DNA from: Apodemus sylvaticus
Taxonomy: Eukaryota; Chordata; Mammalia; Rodentia; Muridae
NCBI RefSeq assembly: GCF_947179515.1
Contig: NC_067481.1
Span: forward strand, 83,776,015 to 83,840,014
DNA: 64,000 nucleotides
Reading direction: 5' to 3'
Under the pieces are notes generated by a model, which was given only the letters and a program-made list of their open reading frames with translations, was not told the DNA's origin and made no database searches. Position 1 is the stretch's first letter; each line of letters begins with the position of its first letter. Positions 43,286-54,268 of the stretch are shown piece after piece. A program made the translations under genes and the position numbers.

Positions 43286-43964
43286 ATGGAACAAGAGGCT
43301 TCCAGAATCTCTTTCCATTGCATAAGAATAAATATAAAAAGAACATGCCAACATGGTCAAGGCCAGAATCTGAGCACTATTAACAAAGACATGTCATTTA
43401 TGAACATTTAAAAATGTATGTCTATAGACAAGATTTGGTGCATTCAGAGTGGTACAGACAGAAGCAAAACATGTACTTATAGTATGTTACACATATAGAA
43501 TACTTTTTAAAAATGACAAGGAACAGACTATGTTCTGGGTTCTATAAATATTCATATACTCAAAATTTTTTAGTAACCTAGTATTTTACATATATTCACA
43601 TATTTTAATATGATATAATTATCCTTTTTCTGTAATTTGATGATGTTCTGTGTCTTCTAAAGTTTGCACTGGGCCCAAGCAAGATAAAATCCTGATGTTT
43701 CCCTAGAGAAAGAACACTTCTGTCATGACTATCTGCTTTCTAATGATTTTTTTGTTCCTGGTAAACTTTCTTCATTTGGTGTAACTTTTCAAACATCATT
43801 TTAGTTATTAGTATTCTGTCATATTCCTTCTTCAAATTTGAACATCAGTGTTGACTTCTTATTTTAGGTGAATCTCTGAGACACACCATGGAGTTTAATT
43901 TTTATTCTGATACCTTCAGTTTGTCTGTCATATATGAAATTTATTCTCTTGACTACTATCATAT
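43286..43964. other. Unassigned sequence
   Basis: AT-rich, with no recognised features. Confidence 0.4.
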
Positions 43965-44145
43965 GGCTCAGCCAATAAAGGCACATGTCACTACCCTTGA
44001 AAACTTGACTTTAATACCCAAGTACTGTATATTGTTTGTGAAGAACCGACTATAGCAAGTTGTCTTCTGACATCCATAGTGAACACTCAAATGTCCACAC
44101 ACACATACATATAATAAATAAATAATGTAATAACTAATAAAGAAT
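43965..44145 (+). mobile_element. B3-type SINE, sense, diverged
   Basis: The head 'atggctcagccaataaaggc', the middle 'gaagaaccgactatagcaag' and an ACAC / AATAAATAAATAA tail match the order of a B3/B2-like SINE. Confidence 0.65.
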
Positions 44146-45619
44146 ATGCTTTGGATAATTGAATGCATTTCTAATATGAGTTGTAAAAAATATGTTACCT
44201 GTCATTCTACTTTCTGGACATTTCTCTTTTAGTCTCATTTGAAATGGATCAAATTTTTAATTTTGTTACCCCAATGTTTATGCTTACACATGCTAGATGT
44301 TTTAAATATTTCAGTTTATATTTTATATGTAATTTTTAAATCAATTTGGGGATGAAAAAAGAAGAGAGAGGAGGGGAGTAGATAGGAAGAGAAAAAAACA
44401 GAAAGGTAGGGAAAATGGGGGAGAGCAGGGGAAAAGAGAGAAGAGAGAAAAGTTGAATTTAAATACTGAACACTAAGCATTGGTTGTGAAAAGGACTTTG
44501 TTTTACATTGTTTGCCTGGGATCTTAGACTTACAGTCATGTTTTCTTGCCTGTAACTGTTTCTTGAATTAGGAGGTGAGGTTGTCGATCATTCTCAACAC
44601 TTTTTTTTTTTTGTTTAACCTTGTCTTCAGCTTTTCCACTTTTTTAAAAGACAGCTCTGTAGTTTTAAGTTTTCAGCCTGGCAGATCCTCTCTGTGCAGA
44701 CTCTGATGATAGTACTTAGGAGTTTGATCACTCCCATCATTTTCTGCTAGGTGTCAAGCCTGCTGCACTGCCAAAAGCAAAATTATTTTTACTTTATAAT
44801 TTAGTTTTTTGTCCAGTGCTTTCTCCAGAGACCTAGAATCAGGGGCATATGACAGCCACATCAGTGTTTTATTCCCTCATGTTCAATGATTTAATTTTAT
44901 TAAATGGCTATTTACTGGCTTCCAGGCCCTCCATAAATTGTAATTTGATTGGTGAATTTCATAAGAAATTCTTAGATGGTTTGAATATTTTTAAAGCTTA
45001 CAGTGTGTTGCCATCTATACAGAGTAGAGGAAGCCTGACTGTGGGAAATTTAAAAGAAAAAGATGTAAAAAGATTGTTGAATTAATTATCCCTTAAATTA
45101 AAAATCACAGTAGACATTTTCCCAATGAAGCTCACTGGATTCAGACAAGAAGCACACAAGATCAGTTGCCGTTGCTCTTTCTGTCCTATGGGTGAGGACC
45201 TTGGGTTTCTAATGTAGAGTGACATTTGATTCCTGGAAACACTTTGTTCATTCTTTGGCCTTCTGCATTTAATGAGGAACCAATATTTCTTTGTCTTTCA
45301 AGAACAAGAGCAATCGGTTGGTGGTATGCTTCTGGATTCTCTCTGCTTCTTTCTTGACCGTCTTCAGAGGAAATGGAATTACTCATCTGGTCACCAAATA
45401 TGGAGAGTATAAGCTAGACATATTCAAACTAATCTTTACTTTCTTATATACATATGGCCCCAGAGCATATGAGTGCTTGTCTAGAAGACTTCCAACATGC
45501 CTCTGTGGTGTCAAAAGGAAGGAAAGTCACCTGCTACATGATGTAAATTGGTTGCCATGATTTATCAGAGCTCTTCTAAATTTTTCCATTCTAGGTGATG
45601 GCATTTACATGTATGCAGG

Positions 45620-45660
<41 letters not shown>

Positions 45661-45694
45661 ACCATATGTACACATGGGGGCCAAATATCACATC
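44146..45694. other. Unassigned sequence, one CA microsatellite
   Basis: No gene or transposon is recognised in 44146-45620. A purine-rich patch lies at 44355-44455. Short frames on both strands at 45186-45560 have no identifiable domain. Confidence 0.4.
45621..45662. repeat. (AC)n microsatellite
   Basis: About 18 AC units with one interruption. Confidence 0.95.
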
Positions 45695-46204
45695 AATAAT
45701 ACAACTTTCATGAGTGAGGTGCCCAGTTTTCTGAGGAACCACCAGACTGATTTCCAGAGTGTTTGTACCAATTTGCAACCCCACCAGCAGTGGAGGAGTG
45801 TTCCTTCTTCCCCACATCCTCGCCAATACCTGCTGTCTCCTGAGTTTTTAATCTTAGCCATTCTGACTGGTGTAAGGTGAAATCTCATGGTTGTTTTGAT
45901 TTGCATTTCCCTGATAACTAATGAAGTTGAGCATTTTTTAAGATGTTTCTCCACCATCCAAAGTTCTTCAGGTGAGAATTCTTTGTTTAACTCTGTACCC
46001 CATTTTTAATAGGGTTATTTGGTTCCCTGGGGTCTAACTTCTTGAGTTCTTTGTATATATTGGATATTAGCCCTCTATCTGATGTAGGATCTTCCGAAAG
46101 ATCCTGCTATACCAACTCCTGGGTATATACCCAGAGGATTCCCCAGCATGTAATAAGGATATATGCTCCACTATGTTCATAGCAGCCCTATTTATAATAA
46201 CCAG

Positions 46205-46644
46205 TGTACAGAGCCATATTGGGGCAGTCTTGCACTTGGTCAGAGTTTGACTTTGGTCAAGGTTAACTTCTCCCAGAAAGCCAGGATCCTTCTCCACCTA
46301 GGGTGGAGTGCTCGAAGTAAAGGTTAAGTTCATTGTTCTTCCAGGTCTAGGAATTCCTGAATTAAACAGGTGACCCACCCAGCTGCCGGAGCAGTCAAGA
46401 CTAGGACCTCCAAGAGAAGCTAGACAACTTCCACCGGAACTCAGCCTGGAGTCTGGGGGGAAGGGTTTGCCCAAACTGTTAAAAGGTCTGGCGCCATTAA
46501 AGTTTCGGGCTTTGATCAGTGAATATTGTCTTAGCCGTACTTCTTTTCGCCCCTCTTCCCTATTTATTCCTCAGCTTCTGTTCCAGAAACCCACTTCGTA
46601 ATAGCTGCAGGCAGCTATGGAACCCTACAGCTATGGAACCCTAC
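46205..46644 (+). mobile_element. Solo ERV LTR, class II-like
   Basis: A 440-bp block beginning TGTACAGA and ending CCCTACA. A 6-bp duplication AACCAG (46199-46204, 46645-46650) flanks it inside L1 ORF2. Six-base duplications are typical of class II (ERVK-like) proviruses. A TATA-like TTAAAAGG (46479) and ATTAAA (46496) are present. A 16-bp terminal stretch is duplicated near its 3' end (GCTATGGAACCCTACA twice). No viral genes are attached, so it is a recombination-derived solo LTR. Confidence 0.88.
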
Positions 46645-47110
46645 AACCAGAAGCTGGAAAGAACCCAGGTATCCCTCAACAGAAGAATGGATGCAAAAAA
46701 TGTGGTATATATACACAATGGAGTACTCTTCAGCCATTAGAAACAATGAATTCATGAAATTCTTAGGCAAATGGATAGAGCTGGAGAACATCATACTAAG
46801 TAAGGTAACCCAGTCTCAAAAGATCAATCATGATATGCACCCACTAATAAGTGGATATTAGCCTGGAAAACTGGAATACCCAAAACATAATCCACACATC
46901 AAATGAGGTACAAGAAGACTGGAGGAGGGGCCCCTGGTTCTGGAAAGACTCAGTGTAGCAGTTTAGGGCAAAACCAGAACAGGGAAGTGGGAAGGGGTGG
47001 GTGGGAGAACCGGGGGAGGGAAGGGGGCTTATGTGACTTTTGGGGAGTGGGGGGCTAGAAAAGGGGAAATCATTTGAAATGTAAATAAAAAAATATATCA
47101 AATTTTTAAA

Positions 47111-47416
47111 AAAAGAATTTAAATGAAAAAAAAAGAAAATCTTCAGTTTTATCAGAAAATGTTTCCACTTCATTTTTAATTATCTCCTAAATGTTTTTAT
47201 ATGCCTATTATTTTAACTGAGTTTTTTCCCAAAAAATCTTCTATATTATCAATTATCCTATGTAATCCTCAATTTTCTCACACACAGGTTAGATGAAAAT
47301 CTTCAGTATATTCAAAAAATGTCTACACTTATTTTTCAATTGTATTCTAAATGCATTTGTATGCCTAGAATTTTATCTGAGTGTTTTTCTGAATAAATCT
47401 TCAATTTTATAAAAAA
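47111..47416 (+). other. 3'-transduced flank carried by the L1
   Basis: Non-L1 sequence lies between the L1's first A-tract (about 47090-47130) and the right TSD. It contains two copies of a roughly 155-bp unit (starting 47135 and 47294). It ends with AATAAA (47392-47397) and an A8 tail about 15 bp later. That is the expected end of a read-through transcript. Confidence 0.82.
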
Positions 47417-48033
47417 AATAATACAACTTTCAGGGGGTTATTTTTATTCTTTTCTACTGGAATATAAGGATGGCTCTACAATTTTGTTGTCTGCAGAACC
47501 TGACAATCCCTTTAGTACTACTGATGCAGAACACACAGCTGATGATGGTCTCTTTGTAGAAACATAAATACACACAGAGAAAAAGACATACATAACTTAA
47601 ACTTGGGGAAATTTTGGTTCTGTTGTCAAGTTCTGGAAAAAAATGCCTTTATTTATGATGTCAAGTTGTCATTGTATAGAAACCAGGAATCCTATTGTTC
47701 TTCAAACTTTATTTTTTCTATATTTAATTATAACTAATGTACTGCATTAAACATGTAAGCCATGCAAATCTATTTTGATTTCATTACAGAAACTAATAAA
47801 ACATTTTGTACGTAAGAAACTGTGCTTACTTAATCTAAAATGTGTCCTGAATTGATAATTTATTACTAAATTTTCATTCTAGATAATATTCTTTTAAAGG
47901 TATCCTTTTTGTCCCTTTCATTTTGGTGTTGGTGGTTTGATTTTTTGTTTGTTTGTTTGTTTATGTGGTAAACAAAAGAGAACTTTTTGACTTTTGTTTT
48001 TTATTATTCTTTTCTTCATGTTTTTGTTTGTGT

Positions 48034-48145
48034 TGAGATGGGATGTCAGAAAGTAACTTAGGCTAAATTCAGACTCTGTGCAATATCAGCATCCCAGGCA
48101 CTGGATCAAAAGTAGACTTCACCATGCCCAGTTGCTAATGCCTTA
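48034..48145 (-). mobile_element. Possible old B1-like SINE, antisense
   Basis: The phrases 'gagatgggatgtcag', 'aacttaggctaaattcag' and 'accatgcccag' fall in the order of antisense B1/proto-B1. It is highly diverged. Confidence 0.4.
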
Positions 48146-48786
48146 TTAACGATGACATTGCAATTCCTGGGAAAAAATGGGAATAGGGAAGATGAATTAG
48201 GAGAATGAAAAACATTCAATGTAGATTGCCATTTTCCTGCGTTTGTACAGATCTGTTATCCTACCACCTTTAAAACTACTCTGCTTTCATTAGTTGCTGA
48301 CATTGAAATTGCAGCAATGCTAATGATATGGAGGAAGGATAAAACTAGCTACACAATAGTCAATCAAAAAAAACCATTGTCTGCTCTTTGTTTGCTTGTC
48401 ATAAATCGACACAGAGTATATTTTCAGCAAGTATTCCATGAGTAATGATGAACAAAGCTCGGGGTAAAATCTACTTCATTGACCCAGGAACTTCCAGACA
48501 TGTCAAACAAAATGTAGTTTTTAATTCTTTTGACTAAGTAGGACATTCAAAAGGAGTTCAGTGTCCTTGCTCCCAGGTAACTTTGGAGTCTTAAATATTT
48601 TATTTTTAGACAGAATGAGTCTCAGGCCCAAACAGAAAGCCCTTCCAGTAGCATTTATAGTGCCTTGAGTGGCGAAGGTCCTTGCTGGAATCCTCTTCTT
48701 ACCCTGGGACAAAACTGCATTCTTTCACTGCAGTTCTCTAAGCCAGTTTTTGTAAAGCTCTTTAGTACATTTTAGTGAGAATGGAT

Positions 48787-48788
<2 letters not shown>

Positions 48789-48824
<36 letters not shown>
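48789..48824. repeat. (AC)n microsatellite
   Basis: Eighteen uninterrupted AC units. Confidence 0.95.
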
Positions 48825-48826
<2 letters not shown>

Positions 48827-49683
48827 CATTGCAAATGATTGAAGAGACTTTAAATCTGCCCTGGCATAAGGACATTTTGTTCTTTTTTTAATTCTCCACT
48901 AGCTGAGCTAGAATAACACCTGAAGAAAATCTTCCAGACCTAAGACCCCATTAAAGCCGATTATAAACAAGAATATGAAGATTGAAAAATGCCTTTCCCT
49001 CTGTACTCTGGATAAAATCCAGCGTCAAGTGACTTTTCATTTGGATGGGGATATTAAGCAGCTTGCCCTTGGGCTATTTGAAGTATTTGAGAAAAGAGAA
49101 AGTTTTCCAAGAAAATAACATATATATGCCAGTCAAAAGCTGACTTTACTTCATAATTTCTCATCTACTAAAGCATCACTTTCTATTTATATCTCAAGGA
49201 CATAGGTTGCCATGGGCCTTTGTTTGTAAGAATGTAATAGGTGATTGAGTGTGGCAGATTTAAAACACCAGAGTCATTTTAGAATTTGAGAAAATATCTT
49301 AAATGCATTTATTTTTCCCATTAAACATAAACCAGATGGCATTGAATAGATTGCTTGAGCCACAAAACCTCCTCAGATTATTTTTCTTAACAAATAACAA
49401 GTGTTTAAGACAAGTCCTCTGGTTTTGATAGATTTCTAACTACAGAGGAAATAATCTAAGACTTATTAAATGCTTCTGGAACATAATCATTGACAAGCAG
49501 TAAAATGTGAATTTTTCTGACACCATGAGAAGATATTCAGAATGTTTCTGACACCAGATTGTTTATACAAATCCTACATTCTTGGAGGACTGGCCTGTAA
49601 TTATTCTCATCCAAGTTCAAAAGGACACAGTTTGACCCTTACACTAGTCACTTTTTTGCCAGTTTTGGAGTACTTCTAACTTC

Positions 49684-49816
49684 TTTTAAAAAAGAAAAGA
49701 AAAGGAAAGGAAAGGAAAGGAAAAGAAAAGAAAAGAGAAAAGAAAAGAAAAGAAAAGAAAAGAAAAGAGAAGAGAAGAGAAGAGAAAAGAAAAGAAAAGA
49801 AAAAAAGAAAAGAAAA
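49684..49816. repeat. (AAAAG)n/(AAAGG)n tract
   Basis: About 130 bp of pure purine with AAAAG, AAAGG and AGAGA units. Confidence 0.95.
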
Positions 49817-50684
49817 ATAGATGTATGGTATGGATTGCCCTCTGTTGCGCTAAAGTTTTCAGATGACTAGATTAAGAATCTAATTTGCCTAATAAGTTTG
49901 TATGTACTCAGAGTTAGGCACTAAAATTCACAACCCACTAGCATCCCGAATGAGTGTCATTCTCCTGCTGCTCCATCACCATTTAGAAACCTCACCTTCT
50001 AATAACAGTCATGGAAATTTTAAAATAATGAACTGAATGTGGAACCAGTTAGGATTCAGCTGCCATTCAAACATGTTTTACCTTTTGTCTGCAAAATTCT
50101 ACCCAATGCACGGGGAATTCCCTGAGGGATATCCATTTGACAAAAGAGAGTAGTACTTGGCATTCTCTCTGGGCCCTCTCTGAACAGTATTTGAGATGGA
50201 TAGTATAATATATCAATTATTTCAAATTAAATGCAGGAGAAGTTAAAACACTCTCTAAAATGTGAAACAGCTAATATTATGTTTAATACATAAATAAATG
50301 GAAGATGTCTAAATGCCCCATCTAGTTCTGCTTGACTCTAAACATAAAGGGGGAATTATTAGCCCAAATTGGCTGAAATTCGCCAGTGTGTTTGTTATGA
50401 GTTGTTTTAGCCAGAAGATCTACTTCTCCTGAGAGCAATGTCTATTGCTTATCTTTTCCCACTGCTGTTTACACTATTTCACTTTTATATGTAGCACTAT
50501 TTTATTTTGCAACTGTCTTTGCCTGTAGTCTGCCATAAAGCTGCATAATGGATTTCTTGCATGTAGTAAACAATGATTTTTTTTTTTATGAATGTGACTA
50601 TATACATTGCTACACAAAACAGGTAACTTTACAAAATGGGAGTACGAAACCATCCTCATGCTCATGGGGATTTACAATGTTAAG

Positions 50685-50850
50685 AAAGGAATGTAAACAA
50701 AGAATATAGAGAATAAATAAAAAAAGAAAATAAAGAGGCATCTAAAAAAAATAAAATTCAAAGCAAATCAAAAAGCAAATAAATCAGGATATGACAAAAA
50801 AACCAAACAAGAAAAAAAATTAAGAAAAAATAAAGAAAAGAAAAGTATCT
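50685..50850 (+). mobile_element. L1 tail fragment and A-rich tract
   Basis: The phrase 'ggaatgtaaacaaagaatat' at 50688 is the terminal L1 3' UTR. It is followed by about 140 bp of A-rich sequence. Only the extreme 3' end is present. Confidence 0.55.
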
Positions 50851-50998
50851 ATCCATTTAGCAATATGCCCAAAGCTGAGAGGAAACAGATATCTTCTTTT
50901 GCCTACAGAAGTCTTTGAGTGAGAACAATCTCTAGTAGCCTTCACTCTGTTTTCCTTTTGCTATGGTTTGGCTTTCTTTGCATAAGAATGAATTTGTT

Positions 50999-51451
50999 CC
51001 ATCCATTTGCCTAAGAATTTCATGAATTCATTGTTTTTAATTGCTGAGTAGTACTCCATTGTGTAAATATAGCACATTTTCTGTATCCATTCCTCCATTT
51101 AACTGGAAAATATCATCCTAAGTGAGGTAACCCAATCACAAAAGAATAAGCATGGAGTGCAATCACTGGTAAGTGGATATTAAGTAGCCCAGAAGCTCTG
51201 AATTCTCAAGACACAGTTAGCATATCAAATGATACCCAAGAAGCGGGAAAGAAAAGGCCATGGTTCTGAAAAGAGTTGATCCAGCATTATAGGGGAGTAC
51301 CAGAACAGAGAAATGGGAGATGGGTGATTGGGAAATGGGCGGAGGGAAGAGGGCTTATGACAGTGATGGGGAGGGGGGGACCTGGAAAGCGGAAAGCATT
51401 TTCGAAAGAATGTAAACAAAGAATATAGAAAATTAAAAAAAGAAAGAAAAA
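50999..51451 (+). mobile_element. Small twin-primed L1
   Basis: 50999 to about 51100 is antisense ORF2 end. From about 51101 to 51451 it is sense ORF2 end, 3' UTR and A-tail. The joint lies between neighbouring ORF2 codons (GKWM and LENII). An exact 15-bp TSD AAGAATGAATTTGTT lies at 50984-50998 and 51452-51466. Confidence 0.94.
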
Positions 51452-51466
51452 AAGAATGAATTTGTT

Positions 51467-51990
51467 TCCCTAATTCCTTTATATCAGTTTTCACTTTGTA
51501 ACCCAGGCCCATGCAGTGACTTTCTAGATCAGGGTGACAATGTTTCTCTTGACACTTTCAACAAGACCATTAAAGAATTCATTCTAAATACCAATTCAGC
51601 AGCAAATACATGTGACAAAGGTTTTATATGGAAAGAAACTGAATATTTTGTAGGGAAAGATTTTTGACAACTTTTTTTTCCTTGTGTGAAAAGTCTTATA
51701 TTTTCGGGAATTTCTTCAACCGTGCACCTCCTCTCCATTACTGATGTTTCCTAGGAAATGATTTCTGATCTCTAGAACTATCCTGCCTAATTATAATGAT
51801 GTTATAAATCTGTGGTATTAATCTATGCTGTGTCAATTGAGGCAGATAAATTTATCTTAACAATATGATGTATATAGAATAGTTTTCCTCCTGGGAAACA
51901 GTCCTTAGATAGGTTTGGTCATCAACAAATTGAAGGTTCACAGGACTAGCTGCTAATGGAAACCTTGGAGCTGTGGGTGTGCTCAGGAAA
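51467..51990. other. Unassigned sequence
   Basis: No gene or transposon recognised. Confidence 0.4.
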
Positions 51991-52300
51991 TGCAAGGCTT
52001 GTAGTTAAAGCATGAGGACCTAGCTTTGGGTTCATAAACTTGTGTGAAGCCTGGGTAGTGCTGTGCTTATCTTGAACCCTAGTGCATTTTCCATAAAGAC
52101 AGGTAGCTCCCAAGAGTTTGCTGAACAGACCCAATTGGTGACCTAGGATTCAGTGATAGAGTTTTTCTCAGAAAATAGGTTGAAAATGAAAGGTGACCCT
52201 CAGCATTGGTCTTGGACCTCCATGTGTATTTGTATAAACCTGTATGGACACAGGTGTATGTGGCATATGCACGCACACATAAATTAAAAATTAATTAAAT
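51991..52300 (+). mobile_element. B4/RSINE-like SINE, sense, diverged
   Basis: The phrases 'gcatgaggacctagctttgg', 'caattggtgacctaggattc' and the ending 'gcacgcacacataaattaaa' follow the order of a B4/RSINE composite. It is clearly old. Confidence 0.55.
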
Positions 52301-52929
52301 AACTGAGACCTTAGTAAACAGAAGCAAAAAGAAGACAGTACTTGCCATGTCATGACAACTGGTGTTACTGGTAGAACACCATTTGTAAATTCATCTGTTA
52401 TAGAAATGAGTTGAAGATCAAAGTTGGGAATTCTGAATAGAACTAATTAACTTTTTTTATCCCCCATGATGATCCCATAACATTGGTATGAATATTCACT
52501 TCATTTTAAAAACCAGGAAACATGAGTAGAGTGACAATTTTGTTCAAGTATTAGCCCCTTTCCTTGCTGGAAGATGAGCAATGTTTTAATGTGAAAAGGA
52601 ACTATTTAAGTCTGCAAGTAAATTAACATGCGTTACAAAGTTTTTTTTTAATGTAAACATGTAGAATAAAACTATGAGTTCCATTGTGCCATCTTCATAT
52701 ATACATACAACACTGACCATATCCATCTTACATATTTGTCACCTATTCCCTGTCATTAATCATCTCCCCTATTATCACCCTGCAATTGATCCACTTCTCC
52801 CTCCCTAATGGTCTCATATCAACATTCATTTATATTTTAGAATATAGCATCCAATCATCAGTATATAAAGTTCTTATTCTCTTGATTCTTGTTATCATGT
52901 GTGTTTGTTTTCATTTTAAGTAATTCTGG
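52301..52929. other. Unassigned sequence
   Basis: Contains pyrimidine-rich patches reminiscent of old L1 3' UTR (52690-52860) but no firm call. Confidence 0.35.
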
Positions 52930-53840
52930 CTCAGGGAAAATGAATTCTCAAATAGTTTTGATTTAACAATTTTTGTCTCATATATTCATTATTGATTTAG
53001 TTTTTCATTTGACAATTGGTCATTTAATTAGACTACTTACTGGTTAGTTGGCTTTTTCTTTCGCTATTTTTAAATTAATTTTTAAGTTTTCAAGATATTA
53101 CTCACATATCTACTATATAGAACTAAAGATTTTCTCAAATTTTATTGGCTGTCTCTTCACATTAACTATCATCTCCTTCAGTGCAGAGATATAGATTTGA
53201 TAGAATTCTATCTATCACATCTTTTACCAGAAAGCTATAGATTGTATAGATATCTTGAAGTTATTTTTCTGTCTCCCTTGTCACAATAGTTTCTTAATTA
53301 ACACATCTTACATAATCATAAGTGTTAGGATTCTGTCTAAGCTCCACCGCACAGTTACCTGGCAACAGCCAAGTATGCCACTGCCCACCGTTACCTGGTA
53401 ACAAGCAAGTAGGTGTGGCCCACTATAAAAGGGGCTTCATGCCCCTCTTCCCTTTCTTGACGCTCTTATTCTCTCATTCTCCTCTTCTCTCTTGCTCTCT
53501 TGGGCTCTTCTCTCACCCTGTCTCCTCCCTCTCTCTCTCCATGTGGTCATGGCTGGCCTCTGCTTCTCTACTCTCTCCCTCTGCCTTTCTCTGCTCTACT
53601 ACCCCCTTAACTCTGCTCCGCTATACCATCCTGTGTCTGGTCCCTCAAGGCGAAGGGATGCCTCGACATGGGCCCACTGAGGCACTCCCTTCCCTCACAC
53701 TGTTGCAGAACGTATTCTCATCACCTCTTTCTCTTTTTATGATCACAACAATAAGTTCTGAGTTTATTTTTATATAGGTTGAAAGATAGGGATTTGCTTT
53801 CAGTATTCTATCAGTCTTTAGTTAGCTTTTTTTCTTCTTG
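52930..53840 (-). mobile_element. Ancient L1 ORF2 remnant, antisense, split by an LTR
   Basis: The stretches 53110-53322 and 53751-53800 resemble antisense ORF2 of ancient mammalian L1s ('ttggctgtctcttcacatta', 'gagtttatttttatatagg'). The two parts rejoin when the LTR and one ATAAG copy are removed. Highly diverged, with no frame left. Confidence 0.5.
53323..53750 (+). mobile_element. Solo ERV LTR with 5-bp TSD
   Basis: A 428-bp block starting TGTTAGG and ending CACAACA. A 5-bp duplication ATAAG (53318-53322, 53751-53755) flanks it. A TATA box 'actataaaagg' (about 53421) is followed by a long CT-rich leader. This promoter-leader block resembles the antisense LTR at 34785-35566. No viral genes are attached. 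Its family was not determined; a five-base TSD is commoner for ERV-L/MaLR-type elements. Confidence 0.82.
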
Positions 53841-54228
53841 CTAGAAATTTCTGTATTAATCATTGTCCTCTGCTACAACCCTTAAATGCTGAGAAAAACT
53901 CTACTGACTCCTGCCAGTTTCTGACATATTCCAAGTATATTAGTTTCCTGTATCCTTCACTGAAATTAACTTAATCATCTGCTTCAAATGTCTCTTCAAG
54001 CTAGGAAGAGTAGAGTATGTGTGTAATTACTAAGGAGGCTGAGACAGGAAGCCCACAACTTCAAAGCCTGTTTCAGCTACAGAACCAGACATATCATCCA
54101 AATGTGTGTGTGTGTGTGTGTGTGTGTGGATGTCTGTGTGTCTGTGTATGTGTATGTGTGTTAATGAGAGACACACACACAGAGAAAAAGAGAGAAAGAG
54201 AGAGAGTAGGAGGAGGGAGAGGGAGAGA

Positions 54229-54268
<40 letters not shown>

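Larger units (their letters stand above)
45711..47416 (+). mobile_element. Twin-primed L1 with nested LTR and 3' transduction
   Basis: The left arm (45711 to about 46090) is antisense ORF2. The right arm (about 46091-46204, then 46645-47110 after a nested LTR) is sense ORF2 end, 3' UTR and A-tract. The arms meet at neighbouring ORF2 positions (GTSL versus LPEDPAIP). A perfect 16-bp duplication AATAATACAACTTTCA bounds the whole (45695-45710 and 47417-47432). The right copy lies about 300 bp beyond the first A-tract, so the intervening sequence travelled with the L1. Confidence 0.93.
47433..50684. other. Largely non-repetitive sequence
   Basis: A diverged B1-like antisense segment (48034-48145), an AC microsatellite (48789-48824) and a long AAAAG tract (49684-49816) are recognisable. 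The rest, especially 48150-49680 and 49820-50600, shows no transposon I can name and no gene. Confidence 0.4.

Noticed and set aside
45186..45386. 66-codon minus frame resembling a polar exon
   Set aside because: I considered a processed pseudogene, but recognised no parent gene and found no poly(A) tail or TSD.
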